From Leadbetterella lacunae (GTDB taxonomy: Bacteria > Bacteroidota > Bacteroidia > Cytophagales > Spirosomataceae), in NCBI RefSeq assembly GCF_042649125.1, contig NZ_JBHRYQ010000001.1, positions 4,898,001-4,962,000 of the forward strand: a stretch of 64,000 nt of DNA. The letters run 5' to 3'. Numbering within the stretch: position 1 is the stretch's first letter; every line of letters starts with the position of its first letter. Below, in pieces: positions 50,397 to 59,747 of the stretch. The notes beneath the pieces are model-generated. The model was given only the letters and a program-made list of their open reading frames with translations, did no database searches and was not told the origin of the DNA. A program made the translations under genes and the position numbers.

Positions 50397-52034
50397 TTAT
50401 TTAATAAAGCCATCTGGATTGTTATCCCAGAATACTTTTACTTTGAAGTCAGCCTTTTGAGTTGCATTCGAGTTAGTGTTAACATAGTTTGCAGGGTAAA
50501 TGAATGATCTTGGGAAGTTTCCTGCATTTGCAATCAAAGCTGGCTGCATGTTACTAGGCTTACCAGTTCTTCTGTAAAGGTTATAAGCCTCAACTCCATT
50601 ACCGTAAAGAGCCAACCAATATTCTCTTGCTACTAAGTCTAATTTTTGAGCATTTGTAGTTGCCGCATCAAACTCAGTTCCTACATAAAGGACATACTTG
50701 TTTCTAACACCATCAAATGCAGCGGCTGTTTCGTTTGCATTGATCACTGCTGCCTGATTAGTTGTTAAAGACCAAGATCTAGTGAAATTGATACTTTTAG
50801 TTATAGCAGAGGTTAGTAAAGTTTTTACTGTTCCTGTGGTTCCCAAAGTTAATGCTGACTCGGCTAGCATAAAATCAACAAACGAAGCCATCATGATTGG
50901 TTCGATACCAGCACCATTTGTTGCTGTATTAGCAGATCCAGCCGCAGCTGGCTTGTTTTCGTCAAATCTATATCCAGCAGGGTATACACCATAAAGAGTT
51001 CTTTTAAGTGCATCTGGTGGAATACCTTCATTATTCAAATGGTCTCTACCCCAGTATCCTCTTGTACCTGGCAAACAGTATACCATATCTTGTGGATAAT
51101 GTGCAGGCTTAAATGTACCTAAGCAAGATATCTCAGATGTTAATGTTGGGTTTGAGTTTACTTGACGGTAGAAGTAGTACTTAGCTCTAGGATCGTCAAA
51201 TCCTTTGGCTTCTGTTAAGTGCCACATGTAGTAGTTAGATTGGTAATCTCCACCACCAGCTTGGGCTTGTGCAGCGAAGTCAGGGTGACGTGTGTCAGGG
51301 TCGTTTCCGGAAACGCCATATTTGAATATGAAATCATCACCATTTCCAATCAATGCATTTTCAGTTATCAATGCATTGATGGCTGAAGTACTTCCAGCTT
51401 TATCAATTAAACTTCTGTTTAAGTGATATTTTAACATTAATGTATTAACAAGCTTCGTCCATTTAGTATAATTATTCGCGTAGTAATAATCATTTGGAGT
51501 TCCGGTAGCAATTCCACTAAAGTCAGTTTTAGCTGATTGCAATAAAGCAAAAGCAGCAGCATATACATCAGCTCCTTTATCAGCTTTTGGGCTGAAGTTA
51601 TTAGGGTCTAAAGCTTCAGAATAAGGGATATCTCCAAAAGCATCCACCATTATCATTAAGGTAAAGGCCTCTAAAGTTTTTGCTATTCCAGCATGTCTGT
51701 TGAATTTTTTCTCTTCAGCAATTTTCTTCATTACTTTGATGTCTGCTAAAATTCCAGCATAGCCAGTTGACCACATTCCACTAAAGCTAGTAGGTAAGTA
51801 TGCAGTTTCGTAGGTGTTAGCACCCTGATTGATAATTCTCGTAAGTCTTTTTCCTGTATAACTTACATCATTAAACAAAGATCCAAATTGTACCTGTATG
51901 TTGTTTAATAGGTAGTTAGGGTCTGTACTGCTCTCGGTCACTAAGTTAGGATTGTCAAGGTAATCCAACTCACATGAACTTACTAAAAACACGCTCAGTG
52001 CTAGTAGTAAAGTATATATTTTTCTTTTCATCAT
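50397..52034 (-). CDS. SusD/RagB-type outer-membrane nutrient-binding lipoprotein
   Basis: A 545-residue lipoprotein with lipobox VSSC (Cys21) and then ELDYLDNP. It resembles the SusD-like_2 group: LLNNIQVQFGSLFND, RIINQGANTYETAY, YTKWTKLVNTLMLKYHLNR with TPR-like helices, EPIMMASFVDFMLAESAL, and YWLALYGNGVEAYNLYRRTG near the end. In the SusCD pedal-bin model it is the lid that captures the nutrient for the SusC barrel. No glycoside hydrolase or protease lies nearby to suggest the substrate, so peptide, glycan or another ligand are open. It lies 20 bases after susC and is cotranscribed. Confidence 0.94.
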   Translation of the reverse strand: MMKRKIYTLLLALSVFLVSSCELDYLDNPNLVTESSTDPNYLLNNIQVQFGSLFNDVSYTGKRLTRIINQGANTYETAYLPTSFSGMWSTGYAGILADIKVMKKIAEEKKFNRHAGIAKTLEAFTLMIMVDAFGDIPYSEALDPNNFSPKADKGADVYAAAFALLQSAKTDFSGIATGTPNDYYYANNYTKWTKLVNTLMLKYHLNRSLIDKAGSTSAINALITENALIGNGDDFIFKYGVSGNDPDTRHPDFAAQAQAGGGDYQSNYYMWHLTEAKGFDDPRAKYYFYRQVNSNPTLTSEISCLGTFKPAHYPQDMVYCLPGTRGYWGRDHLNNEGIPPDALKRTLYGVYPAGYRFDENKPAAAGSANTATNGAGIEPIMMASFVDFMLAESALTLGTTGTVKTLLTSAITKSINFTRSWSLTTNQAAVINANETAAAFDGVRNKYVLYVGTEFDAATTNAQKLDLVAREYWLALYGNGVEAYNLYRRTGKPSNMQPALIANAGNFPRSFIYPANYVNTNSNATQKADFKVKVFWDNNPDGFIK

Positions 52035-52054
52035 TAATCTTCTTTTTAAAATTA

Positions 52055-55000
52055 TTAGAATGTTAAGCTTAAGGTACCTCCTAGTCTTCTAGCACTTGGA
52101 CCAGTTAAGTAATCAAAACCTAATCCATTACCAACTCCTAAGCTCAATACGTCTGTATCGAAGTTTACATATTTAGGCATGTTAAGTGCTCTAAACCATA
52201 GGTTTGAACCTGTGAATGTAACCGAAGCTTTTTTGAATGGTGTTTTGCTAATCAATTTAGCAGGTATAGCATAGCTTAAAGAAGCTTCTCTAAGTCTTGC
52301 GGTACTTCCGTCAAATGTAACAGCTTCGTCAGTGAAGAAGTAGTTATCAAAGAAGTAGTTAGCCGCAGTAACTTGTACTGTGTTTTTGCTTCCGTCTTCT
52401 TGTACACCAGGGAGTATTAAAGTTAAATCTCTGTCTAATTGATCAGTATCTTTAGAAAGACCTCTAGCTAGTACACCTTTTACTGTGTTAGATACTATCA
52501 CACCTTTGTGACGATATTCAAACATAAATGAAAGGTTAAAGCCTTTATAGCTAAAGTTGTTAATCAAAGAGGAAGTAAACGCAGGGTTTGGATCTCCCAA
52601 TGTTGCCAACTCTGAAGTTGCTTTATATTGTCCATTTGGCAATACAATTTTCTCACCGTTGGCATTTCTAGCAATTCCCGATCCTTTAATAAGGTTAAAA
52701 GGCTCTCCTGGAATCGCAAAATTTCCTAGGTTAGTAAAACCAGCAATTACTACTTGGTTTAGACCAGCACCCAATTCCATTACAATCGTTCTATATTTGC
52801 CATAGTTGGCTGTAACATCCCATGTGAAACCTGAAGCAGTTTTAACTGGAGTAACGGTTACTGCAGCCTCAACACCTCTAGTTCTAATTCTACCGATATT
52901 CAAATACGTAGTTGTATATCCTGTAGAAGGATCAATAGGTGCGTTTGTAATTAGGTCCTTTGTGTTTTTCTCGTAAACTGAGATATCATATTTTAATCTA
53001 TGATTAAACATTGAACTTTCTACACCAAATTCTAATTCTTTGTGTAACTCTGGCTTTAAGTTTGGATTACCCAATGCATTTGAAATTGACTGAGTTGAAG
53101 TTAATGTTCCAGCTGCATCTGAGAAACCTCTAGCATTTTGGCTCAAAGTGTTTCTTGTATTATACGGATCTGGGAAACCTGCTGATGTACCATAGCTTAG
53201 TCTTAACTTTAGGTCGTTCAATGTAGTAGAGCTAATGTCAAATGCTGATGTAGGCAAAAACGATAAACTGGCACCTGGATATAGAATTCTTCTATTTGCT
53301 GATTCAACTGTTGAAGTCCAATCATTTCTTGCAGATAAATTTAAGAATAAATAATCGCTATAATCCAACACAATATTTGCATATGTACCAATTCTTCTTT
53401 GATTAATTTCATAGTTAAGGGCACCACCTGTAAATGGATTTCTTGACGATGTAGAAGTAAAGTTGGTATGTTTAAATAAACCAAAAGTCAACTGATTAGT
53501 ACTTGCAAGACCAAATTGAGTGTAAGTATCGAATCTGTTGTTAACACCTACAATTCCAGACATGTTAATTTTGTCTGATAATTTTTTATTGTAGTTTAAC
53601 ATGAAATCATGATTCCAGATTGCGTTTTTAATAGAAACACTTTGATAAAATCCATTGATAATGTTAACATTTCCACCCGTAGCCCCTTTGTTATACTTTC
53701 TTTCTTGAGTCTCAGTATATGTATCATAACCTAATCTGTAAGTTAATGAAAGGTTACTGTTGATATCATAGTTTAAGGAGCTCGAAGTAAAGAATCTATC
53801 TACTTTACTTTGATCAGAGTGATATTTAGATAACCAAATTGGGTTAGTAATATCATTTCCTCCTCTATAGTAAACCGAACTACGGTCAATTGGGTTTTCG
53901 TATGGCCAATTGCCTAAGTCAACGTTTCTAGGAGTATACATTACGTTAGCAAATATTGATTGAATACCGCCATCTGGTCCTGAACCATATCCTGCGTTAA
54001 GAGGAGGCGTTTTGTAGTCAGTGTTTGCGTAGGTGAATGATGAACGTAAAGAGAATTTCTTTGTAATTTGAGAGTTCATTCCCAAGCCTAGGTTTAATTT
54101 TTTCAAATCATTACCCGGTGTGAAACCTTGCTCATTTTGATAGCCAATACTAGCATTGTAGCCTGATTTATCAGAAGATCCTGAAATTTGAACAGAGGTA
54201 TTGTAAACTTGCCCTTTTCTAAAGAATGTTTTTCCGATATTTGGTTGAGCCACGTTAGGAATCTCAACTACGTTATTAACTAAAGCAGTTGCTCCATTTC
54301 CCCATGGTTTAGTTGGGTCAATCGCATATTCAGGGAAAGCGTTTCTGATATTAGCTACACCTGATAATCCATACGGATGTCTTACTGTTGGCTGATCTGC
54401 GAAATTTGCTCCCCAGTTTGAATAGAACCAAGATACAGGTGTTAATTGTTGGAAACCACCACCGTAGTTATTTTGATAATCAGGTAAAGAAGCGATAGTG
54501 TTTTGGAAATATGATTGGTTTAAGCTAACCTCTGCCTTTCTTCTTTTACCACCACCTGATTTGGTAGTGATTAAAATTACACCGTTACGTCCTTGGTCAC
54601 CATAAAGAACTGTTGCAGAAAGACCTTTAAGCACTGAAACTGATTCAATGTTGTTTGGGTCGATGTCTAGCATACGGCTTGAAGTAGTTTGTCCACCAGA
54701 TGTAAATCCTGCTTGGCCATTTGTTCCTGAGTTAAATGGAACACCATCTACAACGAATAATGGCTGGTTAGAGCCAGTTGCAGAAGAATAACCTCTGATG
54801 GTAATGTTTGTTCCTGAACCTGAAACACCACCTGTAGATGTGATATTTACACCCGGAGCCTTACCTTGTAAGACACGGCTAACATCAGCCTCAGGTCTGT
54901 TGTTAATTAGGTCGCTTGATACTGTTGTTACAGCATAACCAAGTGCCTTTTTTTCTCTCACAACACCTTGTGCAGTTACAACAACCTCAGAAAGGGCCTT

Positions 55001-55291
55001 TGCATCTCCACTTAGTACTACGTTTACGATTGATTTGTTGCCAACGGCAACTTCTTGGGTAAGCATACCCACAAAGCTAAAAACAAGAGTTTGACCTGAT
55101 GCAGCTTCGATTGAATATGCACCTTCTAGGTCGGTTTGGGTACCTTTAGAAGTACCTTTAATTTGAACGGTTACCCCAGGGATACCAGTTCCGTCGTCTG
55201 CTGATGTTACCTTTCCACTTACTTTACTCTGTGCATAAGTCATTATGCTTGAGCAAACAAGTAGCACGGCAAGAAGTAAATTCTTTCTCAT
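52055..55291 (-). CDS. SusC/RagA-type TonB-linked outer-membrane transporter
   Basis: A 1078-residue TonB-dependent receptor with signal peptide (MRKNLLLAVLLVCSSIMTYAQ). The N-terminal carboxypeptidase-regulatory-like extension is at residues 22-95 (VSGKVTSADDGTGIPGVTVQ). The TonB-box-like region LSEVVVTAQG is next. The plug domain carries ADVSRVLQGKAPGVNI, ITIRGYSSATGSNQPLFVVDG and VLKGLSATVLYGDQGRNGVI. The rest is the 22-stranded barrel, ending in an aromatic-terminated strand (GGTLSLTF). It is the first gene of the operon with susD and the lipoprotein. No anti-sigma/ECF pair is in the neighbourhood, so this locus is probably not ECF-controlled. A TATGTTTG promoter element lies 44 bases before the start. 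Confidence 0.95.
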   Translation of the reverse strand: MRKNLLLAVLLVCSSIMTYAQSKVSGKVTSADDGTGIPGVTVQIKGTSKGTQTDLEGAYSIEAASGQTLVFSFVGMLTQEVAVGNKSIVNVVLSGDAKALSEVVVTAQGVVREKKALGYAVTTVSSDLINNRPEADVSRVLQGKAPGVNITSTGGVSGSGTNITIRGYSSATGSNQPLFVVDGVPFNSGTNGQAGFTSGGQTTSSRMLDIDPNNIESVSVLKGLSATVLYGDQGRNGVILITTKSGGGKRRKAEVSLNQSYFQNTIASLPDYQNNYGGGFQQLTPVSWFYSNWGANFADQPTVRHPYGLSGVANIRNAFPEYAIDPTKPWGNGATALVNNVVEIPNVAQPNIGKTFFRKGQVYNTSVQISGSSDKSGYNASIGYQNEQGFTPGNDLKKLNLGLGMNSQITKKFSLRSSFTYANTDYKTPPLNAGYGSGPDGGIQSIFANVMYTPRNVDLGNWPYENPIDRSSVYYRGGNDITNPIWLSKYHSDQSKVDRFFTSSSLNYDINSNLSLTYRLGYDTYTETQERKYNKGATGGNVNIINGFYQSVSIKNAIWNHDFMLNYNKKLSDKINMSGIVGVNNRFDTYTQFGLASTNQLTFGLFKHTNFTSTSSRNPFTGGALNYEINQRRIGTYANIVLDYSDYLFLNLSARNDWTSTVESANRRILYPGASLSFLPTSAFDISSTTLNDLKLRLSYGTSAGFPDPYNTRNTLSQNARGFSDAAGTLTSTQSISNALGNPNLKPELHKELEFGVESSMFNHRLKYDISVYEKNTKDLITNAPIDPSTGYTTTYLNIGRIRTRGVEAAVTVTPVKTASGFTWDVTANYGKYRTIVMELGAGLNQVVIAGFTNLGNFAIPGEPFNLIKGSGIARNANGEKIVLPNGQYKATSELATLGDPNPAFTSSLINNFSYKGFNLSFMFEYRHKGVIVSNTVKGVLARGLSKDTDQLDRDLTLILPGVQEDGSKNTVQVTAANYFFDNYFFTDEAVTFDGSTARLREASLSYAIPAKLISKTPFKKASVTFTGSNLWFRALNMPKYVNFDTDVLSLGVGNGLGFDYLTGPSARRLGGTLSLTF

Positions 55292-55334
55292 GCAATTTTT
55301 AGTTTAGGTTTAATAAAATATAATTTACGTAATA

Positions 55335-55342
55335 CAAACATA
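55335..55342 (-). promoter_or_regulatory. -7 promoter element of the susCD operon
   Basis: TATGTTTG on the minus strand matches TAnnTTTG. A leader of about 37 bases would follow. The 318-base gap 55292-55609 otherwise holds AT-rich sequence and the terminator of the next gene upstream. Confidence 0.6.
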
Positions 55343-55554
55343 ATTATTTTTTAATAAAAAAAAAATATACGAACGCATAATAGCGTTATACGTCTTCTAA
55401 AAACGGAAAAAGGTCTAAAACTTCAATTCAATATTGAAAAAGTGAAAATTTGTATTAGTCCAAAGTTTTGTAAAAAATGGCAAATGTGTCGATTTAAGGC
55501 TGATAGTAGGCATAATGCCTAATTCTATATTTATTTAATGGTTTTTTGCCAAAT

Positions 55555-55580
55555 AAAAAAGGTGAACCTCTTGGTTCACC
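55555..55580 (-). terminator. Intrinsic terminator after the first FN3 protein gene
   Basis: GGTGAACC (55561-55568) and GGTTCACC (55573-55580) around TCTT, with an A-run at 55555-55560 that becomes the U-run on the minus strand. Confidence 0.85.
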
Positions 55581-55609
55581 TTTTTTTGTTAAATTGGATG
55601 TTTGTTTTA

Positions 55610-57673
55610 TTAATACTTAAATACTTTTCTGGAAGTTTTTTCAGTATTATTCGAAATAATAACATTATACATACCTTGGCTCAATTTGCTGAAATCAATA
55701 TCCAAAGGTTCATTTGCCTTCAAAGTTTTTTTACCATCATAAACTAAATAGTTATTCTTGTCAAAGATTTGGATCGTCACTTCTGAATTATCTAAAGATT
55801 CTGATGTTTTAATTTTGATGTATTCAAATGTAGGGTTTGGATAAACTGAAACCTCAGATTGTAATAATCCGCCCACTGTACCTGCTATTGTAACAGTAGC
55901 TATATTTGAGTTTTTCGATTCACCAAGAATGTTTATAGCCCTTATCCTATACAAATAGGTTTTTGCTGCAAGTACATTCTCGTCTAAGTAGGTAGTTACA
56001 TTTCTGTTTAATGTAGCTACTGCAGCATAAGTAACACCGTTATCTGATGATTTTTCTAGTTTAAATGACTGTTCTCTCGAAGAGTCGTCGTACCAAGTCA
56101 AAGTAACTTTAGTGCCATTTGCCTTTGCTAACAGTCCATAAGGAGCATTTGGTATTGCAGAATAATCGAATATTCCAAAAACTAAGTTTGAAAAACCAGA
56201 ATCACCTTCGGTGTTACTTCCTGCTTTAACTCTGTAATAATATTGCACACCTTCTTCAATATTTAGGTCTTTGAATTTAGTGTTGTTGAATTTTATCTTA
56301 CCGATTTCTTTGAAATTAACATTGTCTGTACTTCTTTGAATTATAAAATAATCTTCGTCGTTTGATTTGTCTTGCCACTGTAGTTCAAAAAAAGAATTTC
56401 CTAATGCATCTTTATTGGTTATGAAAATCAAGTTTTCTGGTTTATATGGTGGGCCTGCTGTAGTGTCTCTTACTGAAACTATTCCAGATGCTAGGCCTTT
56501 GTCACTTACAGCTATAATACCCATGTCAACTATATCTTTGGGGTTTAAACCTTCGATTTTTATTGATGTTTCAAAAGGGTATATTCTTCTGTATTGTCTA
56601 TAAAATGACTCATTTGCCAATTTTATCATTACTACATTTTCATCTCTAATATTTGTTCCACAGTCTTTGTCTTCGGTACCATTAGACCACGTTAAGGTTA
56701 AGTGGTTTCTAGATTTGTTTACAGGGTCAGACTTTAAGTTAAATGGTGCGTTTGGTGCTACATACACTTTAGTTGTAACAGATGGTATATTAGATGTTGA
56801 AGTTCCCGTGGTATTAACAGCGGTTACTTTATACCATATAGTTTTTCCCGGAATTGCCTCACTATCAAAAAAGCTTCTACCAGAGGCATCCGTTCTTCCA
56901 ATTTTGTTAAACGTATTATTGTCAAAGCTTCTTTCTATAAAAATCTCATCAATATCTTCGGTTCTGCTACTGAATGTCCACTCTAACGAAACAAAAGTAG
57001 GGCAGTCTTTAGTTAGTTTTAGATTTGCTGTAGGAGGTACGTCCTTTGGAGTGGTAATAGTAACACTTGGTGACCATGGCCCAAATTCAGTGTCTTTTTT
57101 TGCTCTTAATCTAACAGAATAAGTGGTTTTAGGTTTCAGTCCTGTAAATGTATTTACGAAAACTGATCCAGCTCCAAGGTCTTTTTTTAAGGTTTCTCCA
57201 CCTCCTGTAAATTCAAGTTCAAAACCGGTTTCTGAAACGTTTGAATCATTGATTCTCACAATAGCCGAAGTGGGGGTGATGTTTTGATTTTCAATTGTAA
57301 TAGATGGAGCTACTAACTGAATCATTTGGACAGTTATTGGACTTGTAGCACTAGAAAAAGTTGAATCAGGTACAGGAATAGTTTCAAGTCTAAAAGACTT
57401 AATTGATATATTATAAGAAGTAGCTAGGTTTAGACTTTTTAATGTGTCTACAGTTACAGCACCAACTACTTTAGTTTTTGTAACTGACCCCTCTGTGTAC
57501 GTGATTTTATAACCACTTGGAGTAGGAGATGGAGCCGTCCAAGTTAGTCTAAGTGTATTAGATAAACCCAATTGTGTACCTGCCACGCTAGTCGGAGGTG
57601 AAGGGGGGAGAATTTGGGCTATGCTTTGAATTGCCCAAAAGCACATAGCCAGAAGCAATAAACTTTTTTTCAT
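55610..57673 (-). CDS. FN3-repeat protein with C-terminal type IX sorting domain (paralogue 1)
   Basis: A 687-residue secreted protein. Met at 57673 begins a clear signal peptide (MKKSLLLLAMCFWAIQSIAQ); the longer frame from 57718 is excluded. Several fibronectin type III-like repeats follow, each ending with the usual YxxRV/AxN pattern (TSYNISIKSFR, TTYSVRLRAKKD, IWYKVTAVNTTG, YYYRVKAGSNTEG, YLYRIRAINILG). The last about 80 residues are a type A sorting domain (SEVSVYPNPTFEYIKIKTSE ... GMYNVIISNNTEKTSRKVFKY in pattern). It is closely related to the next upstream protein but has an additional N-terminal FN3 unit. It should be exported through the type IX system to the surface. No catalytic domain was found. 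Confidence 0.9.
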   Translation of the reverse strand: MKKSLLLLAMCFWAIQSIAQILPPSPPTSVAGTQLGLSNTLRLTWTAPSPTPSGYKITYTEGSVTKTKVVGAVTVDTLKSLNLATSYNISIKSFRLETIPVPDSTFSSATSPITVQMIQLVAPSITIENQNITPTSAIVRINDSNVSETGFELEFTGGGETLKKDLGAGSVFVNTFTGLKPKTTYSVRLRAKKDTEFGPWSPSVTITTPKDVPPTANLKLTKDCPTFVSLEWTFSSRTEDIDEIFIERSFDNNTFNKIGRTDASGRSFFDSEAIPGKTIWYKVTAVNTTGTSTSNIPSVTTKVYVAPNAPFNLKSDPVNKSRNHLTLTWSNGTEDKDCGTNIRDENVVMIKLANESFYRQYRRIYPFETSIKIEGLNPKDIVDMGIIAVSDKGLASGIVSVRDTTAGPPYKPENLIFITNKDALGNSFFELQWQDKSNDEDYFIIQRSTDNVNFKEIGKIKFNNTKFKDLNIEEGVQYYYRVKAGSNTEGDSGFSNLVFGIFDYSAIPNAPYGLLAKANGTKVTLTWYDDSSREQSFKLEKSSDNGVTYAAVATLNRNVTTYLDENVLAAKTYLYRIRAINILGESKNSNIATVTIAGTVGGLLQSEVSVYPNPTFEYIKIKTSESLDNSEVTIQIFDKNNYLVYDGKKTLKANEPLDIDFSKLSQGMYNVIISNNTEKTSRKVFKY

Positions 57674-57800
57674 GTTATTTTTTTTAAGGTATTGTCTTAA
57701 TTCTGGTAAAAATATCATAAAATTAAATTAATTGAAAGTTTTCAAATGGCTAAGTACTCTTTTTTTTCTATTATTTACTTTTTTATGTCTTTTTAGAATA

Positions 57801-57831
57801 AAAAAAAGGCCCATCGCGTTTGCAATGAGCC
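57801..57831 (-). terminator. Intrinsic terminator after the second FN3 protein gene
   Basis: Imperfect repeats at 57808-57817 and 57822-57831. The two imperfect positions become G-U pairs only on the minus strand, giving a 10-pair stem there. An A-run (57801-57807) supplies the U-run. It lies about 25 bases past the stop at 57857. Confidence 0.8.
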
Positions 57832-57856
57832 TTTCGATTAGAAATGTCGGTTTGAA

Positions 57857-59644
57857 TTATCTTTTGTAAAGTTTTCTTGAAATCTGAGAATCTTCAGTGC
57901 TCAATATTACATTATAAAGACCTTCCGAAAATTGACTAGCGTTAATTTCGAAGTTCTTAGAATCAACTTTAATTGTATTTGAATATACACTCATGTTGTT
58001 TTTATCTAATATTTTTACTGTTACATTATTTCCAATTAGGTCTGCTGGGAAACTGATTTTTAAGAAATCACTTGTTGGGTTAGGGAAGAAACTGATTTCG
58101 TTAAATAATAAACCAACAGTTCCTACTGCTTTAGCTTCAGCAACATTTGAATACCCTGATTGCCCTTTTGGATTTTTTGTATAAAGTCTATATTGAACCG
58201 TTTTATTTAATTCTAGACCAGCATCTGTGTAAGTAACTGTGTTTTTGGCAAGGGACGCTATTTGCGTGAAAGTTAGGCCGTCGTCTTTTGATTTTTCGAC
58301 GATTACATTTTCTTCTCTGCTAGAATCATCTCTCCAAGTTAAAACAGCCGTAGTACCTGTAACCTTAGCTACTAAGTTTGTTGGAGCACTAGGAGCTTTG
58401 GTGTAATCAAACTTAACTGCAAAAGTAGTAGGTGTATAAGCAGACTCTCCCAAAATATTTCCAGCTTTTACTCTGTAATAATATTTGGTTCCTTCTTCTA
58501 TAGGATATTGTTTTAAAACTGTTTCGTTAGCTTTTATTTTACCTAATTGTTTGAAGTTTAAACTATCGTTTGAATATTCAACTACATAATAGTCTTCTCT
58601 GCTTGAAACATCTTTCCATTTTACATCAAATGAAGAGTTGCCTAAGTTGTCTGTGTAGCCAACTACTATTAGGTTAGTAGGTACCGGAGGAGGTCCCCAA
58701 GTGGTATCTCTACCACCAATCCACGATGACTGAATGCCCTGTGTGCTCATGTACCAAACTCTATAATCTACAATGTCATTTTGTTTAAGTCCCTCTATAG
58801 TAGCTGAAGTTGCATTCGGGTTTAGCTCGGCTATTACTTTGTATGTTTCTTCAGAGGCTAGTTTAGCTACCAAGTAAGTAGTAGCTCTATTGTCAGTTTT
58901 ACATGCCAAATCTTGGGCTGGATTATCCCAAGCGATGGTCAATGAATTAGCGGTTCTTAAGGCCGGAGATGAATTTACATTCATTGGATTCTTTGGGGCA
59001 ACATAATTTGGAACTGTTACTACCAAAGGGTTTGAAAATGTCAGACCTGATACGTTTTTGGTAACTACTCGATAATATAAAGTTTTTCCAGGTACTGGGT
59101 CATTGTCAGATAAAAATCTTTCGCCTGGAAATAGGTAACCTATTGGGTTCCAAGACGCGTTGTCTGTAGATCTTTGAACTATTTGCTCTTGAACATCTTC
59201 GGGTCTTTGAGCAATGTCCCAAGAGAAACCAACTGTCATTGGACAATTGTATCCTAAAGTTAGTTTTGCTTGGCCTGGTACATCCACTAGAGTTGTACCA
59301 TACGCTAGTGCTGAAAAATCACTAAATGATGAGCCATCAAATGCTCTTACTTTATAGCTATATGTTGTTTTAGCTTTTAAACCATTGTAAGGCAAATTGA
59401 ATACACTACCAGGCGAAAGGATATAAGTTGTCATATTTCCGTTTTCTTCTTGAACTAACTCTAAACCTGTTTCTGAAGCGTTTGTATCTACTATTCTCAC
59501 AAAAATAGAGCTTTTTGTGACGTTTTGAGGCTCAATAGTGATAGTTGGTGCGGTTAAGGCTGGAATAGAAGCATAGCTGGAATTTATACCAGATGCTAAA
59601 ATGCCTATTAGTATAAATTTAATAAATAATAGACTTTTTTTCAT
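57857..59644 (-). CDS. FN3-repeat protein with C-terminal type IX sorting domain (paralogue 2)
   Basis: A 595-residue secreted protein with signal peptide (MKKSLLFIKFILIGILASGI). It has FN3-like repeats with the same spacing and wording as its neighbour (TTYSYKVRAFDGSS, LYYRVVTKNVSG, YYYRVKAGNILGES, VQYRLYTKNPKGQSG) and starts with a segment near-identical in pattern to the neighbour (APTITIEPQNVTKSSIFVRI against APSITIENQNITPTSAIVRI). The C-terminal type A sorting domain has NEISFFPNPTSDFLKISFP and ends GLYNVILSTEDSQISRKLYK. Tandem duplication is the likely origin. A terminator separates it from paralogue 1. Likely surface-attached; ligand or role unknown. Confidence 0.9.
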   Translation of the reverse strand: MKKSLLFIKFILIGILASGINSSYASIPALTAPTITIEPQNVTKSSIFVRIVDTNASETGLELVQEENGNMTTYILSPGSVFNLPYNGLKAKTTYSYKVRAFDGSSFSDFSALAYGTTLVDVPGQAKLTLGYNCPMTVGFSWDIAQRPEDVQEQIVQRSTDNASWNPIGYLFPGERFLSDNDPVPGKTLYYRVVTKNVSGLTFSNPLVVTVPNYVAPKNPMNVNSSPALRTANSLTIAWDNPAQDLACKTDNRATTYLVAKLASEETYKVIAELNPNATSATIEGLKQNDIVDYRVWYMSTQGIQSSWIGGRDTTWGPPPVPTNLIVVGYTDNLGNSSFDVKWKDVSSREDYYVVEYSNDSLNFKQLGKIKANETVLKQYPIEEGTKYYYRVKAGNILGESAYTPTTFAVKFDYTKAPSAPTNLVAKVTGTTAVLTWRDDSSREENVIVEKSKDDGLTFTQIASLAKNTVTYTDAGLELNKTVQYRLYTKNPKGQSGYSNVAEAKAVGTVGLLFNEISFFPNPTSDFLKISFPADLIGNNVTVKILDKNNMSVYSNTIKVDSKNFEINASQFSEGLYNVILSTEDSQISRKLYKR

Positions 59645-59747
59645 GATTGTAGTGTTTTTATTTGAGTTAAGACTTATTAATTGTAAATATAATAGAGAAT
59701 TATTTAAAATAACCCTCGATGATATTAAATAATGAATAAAAATTATT

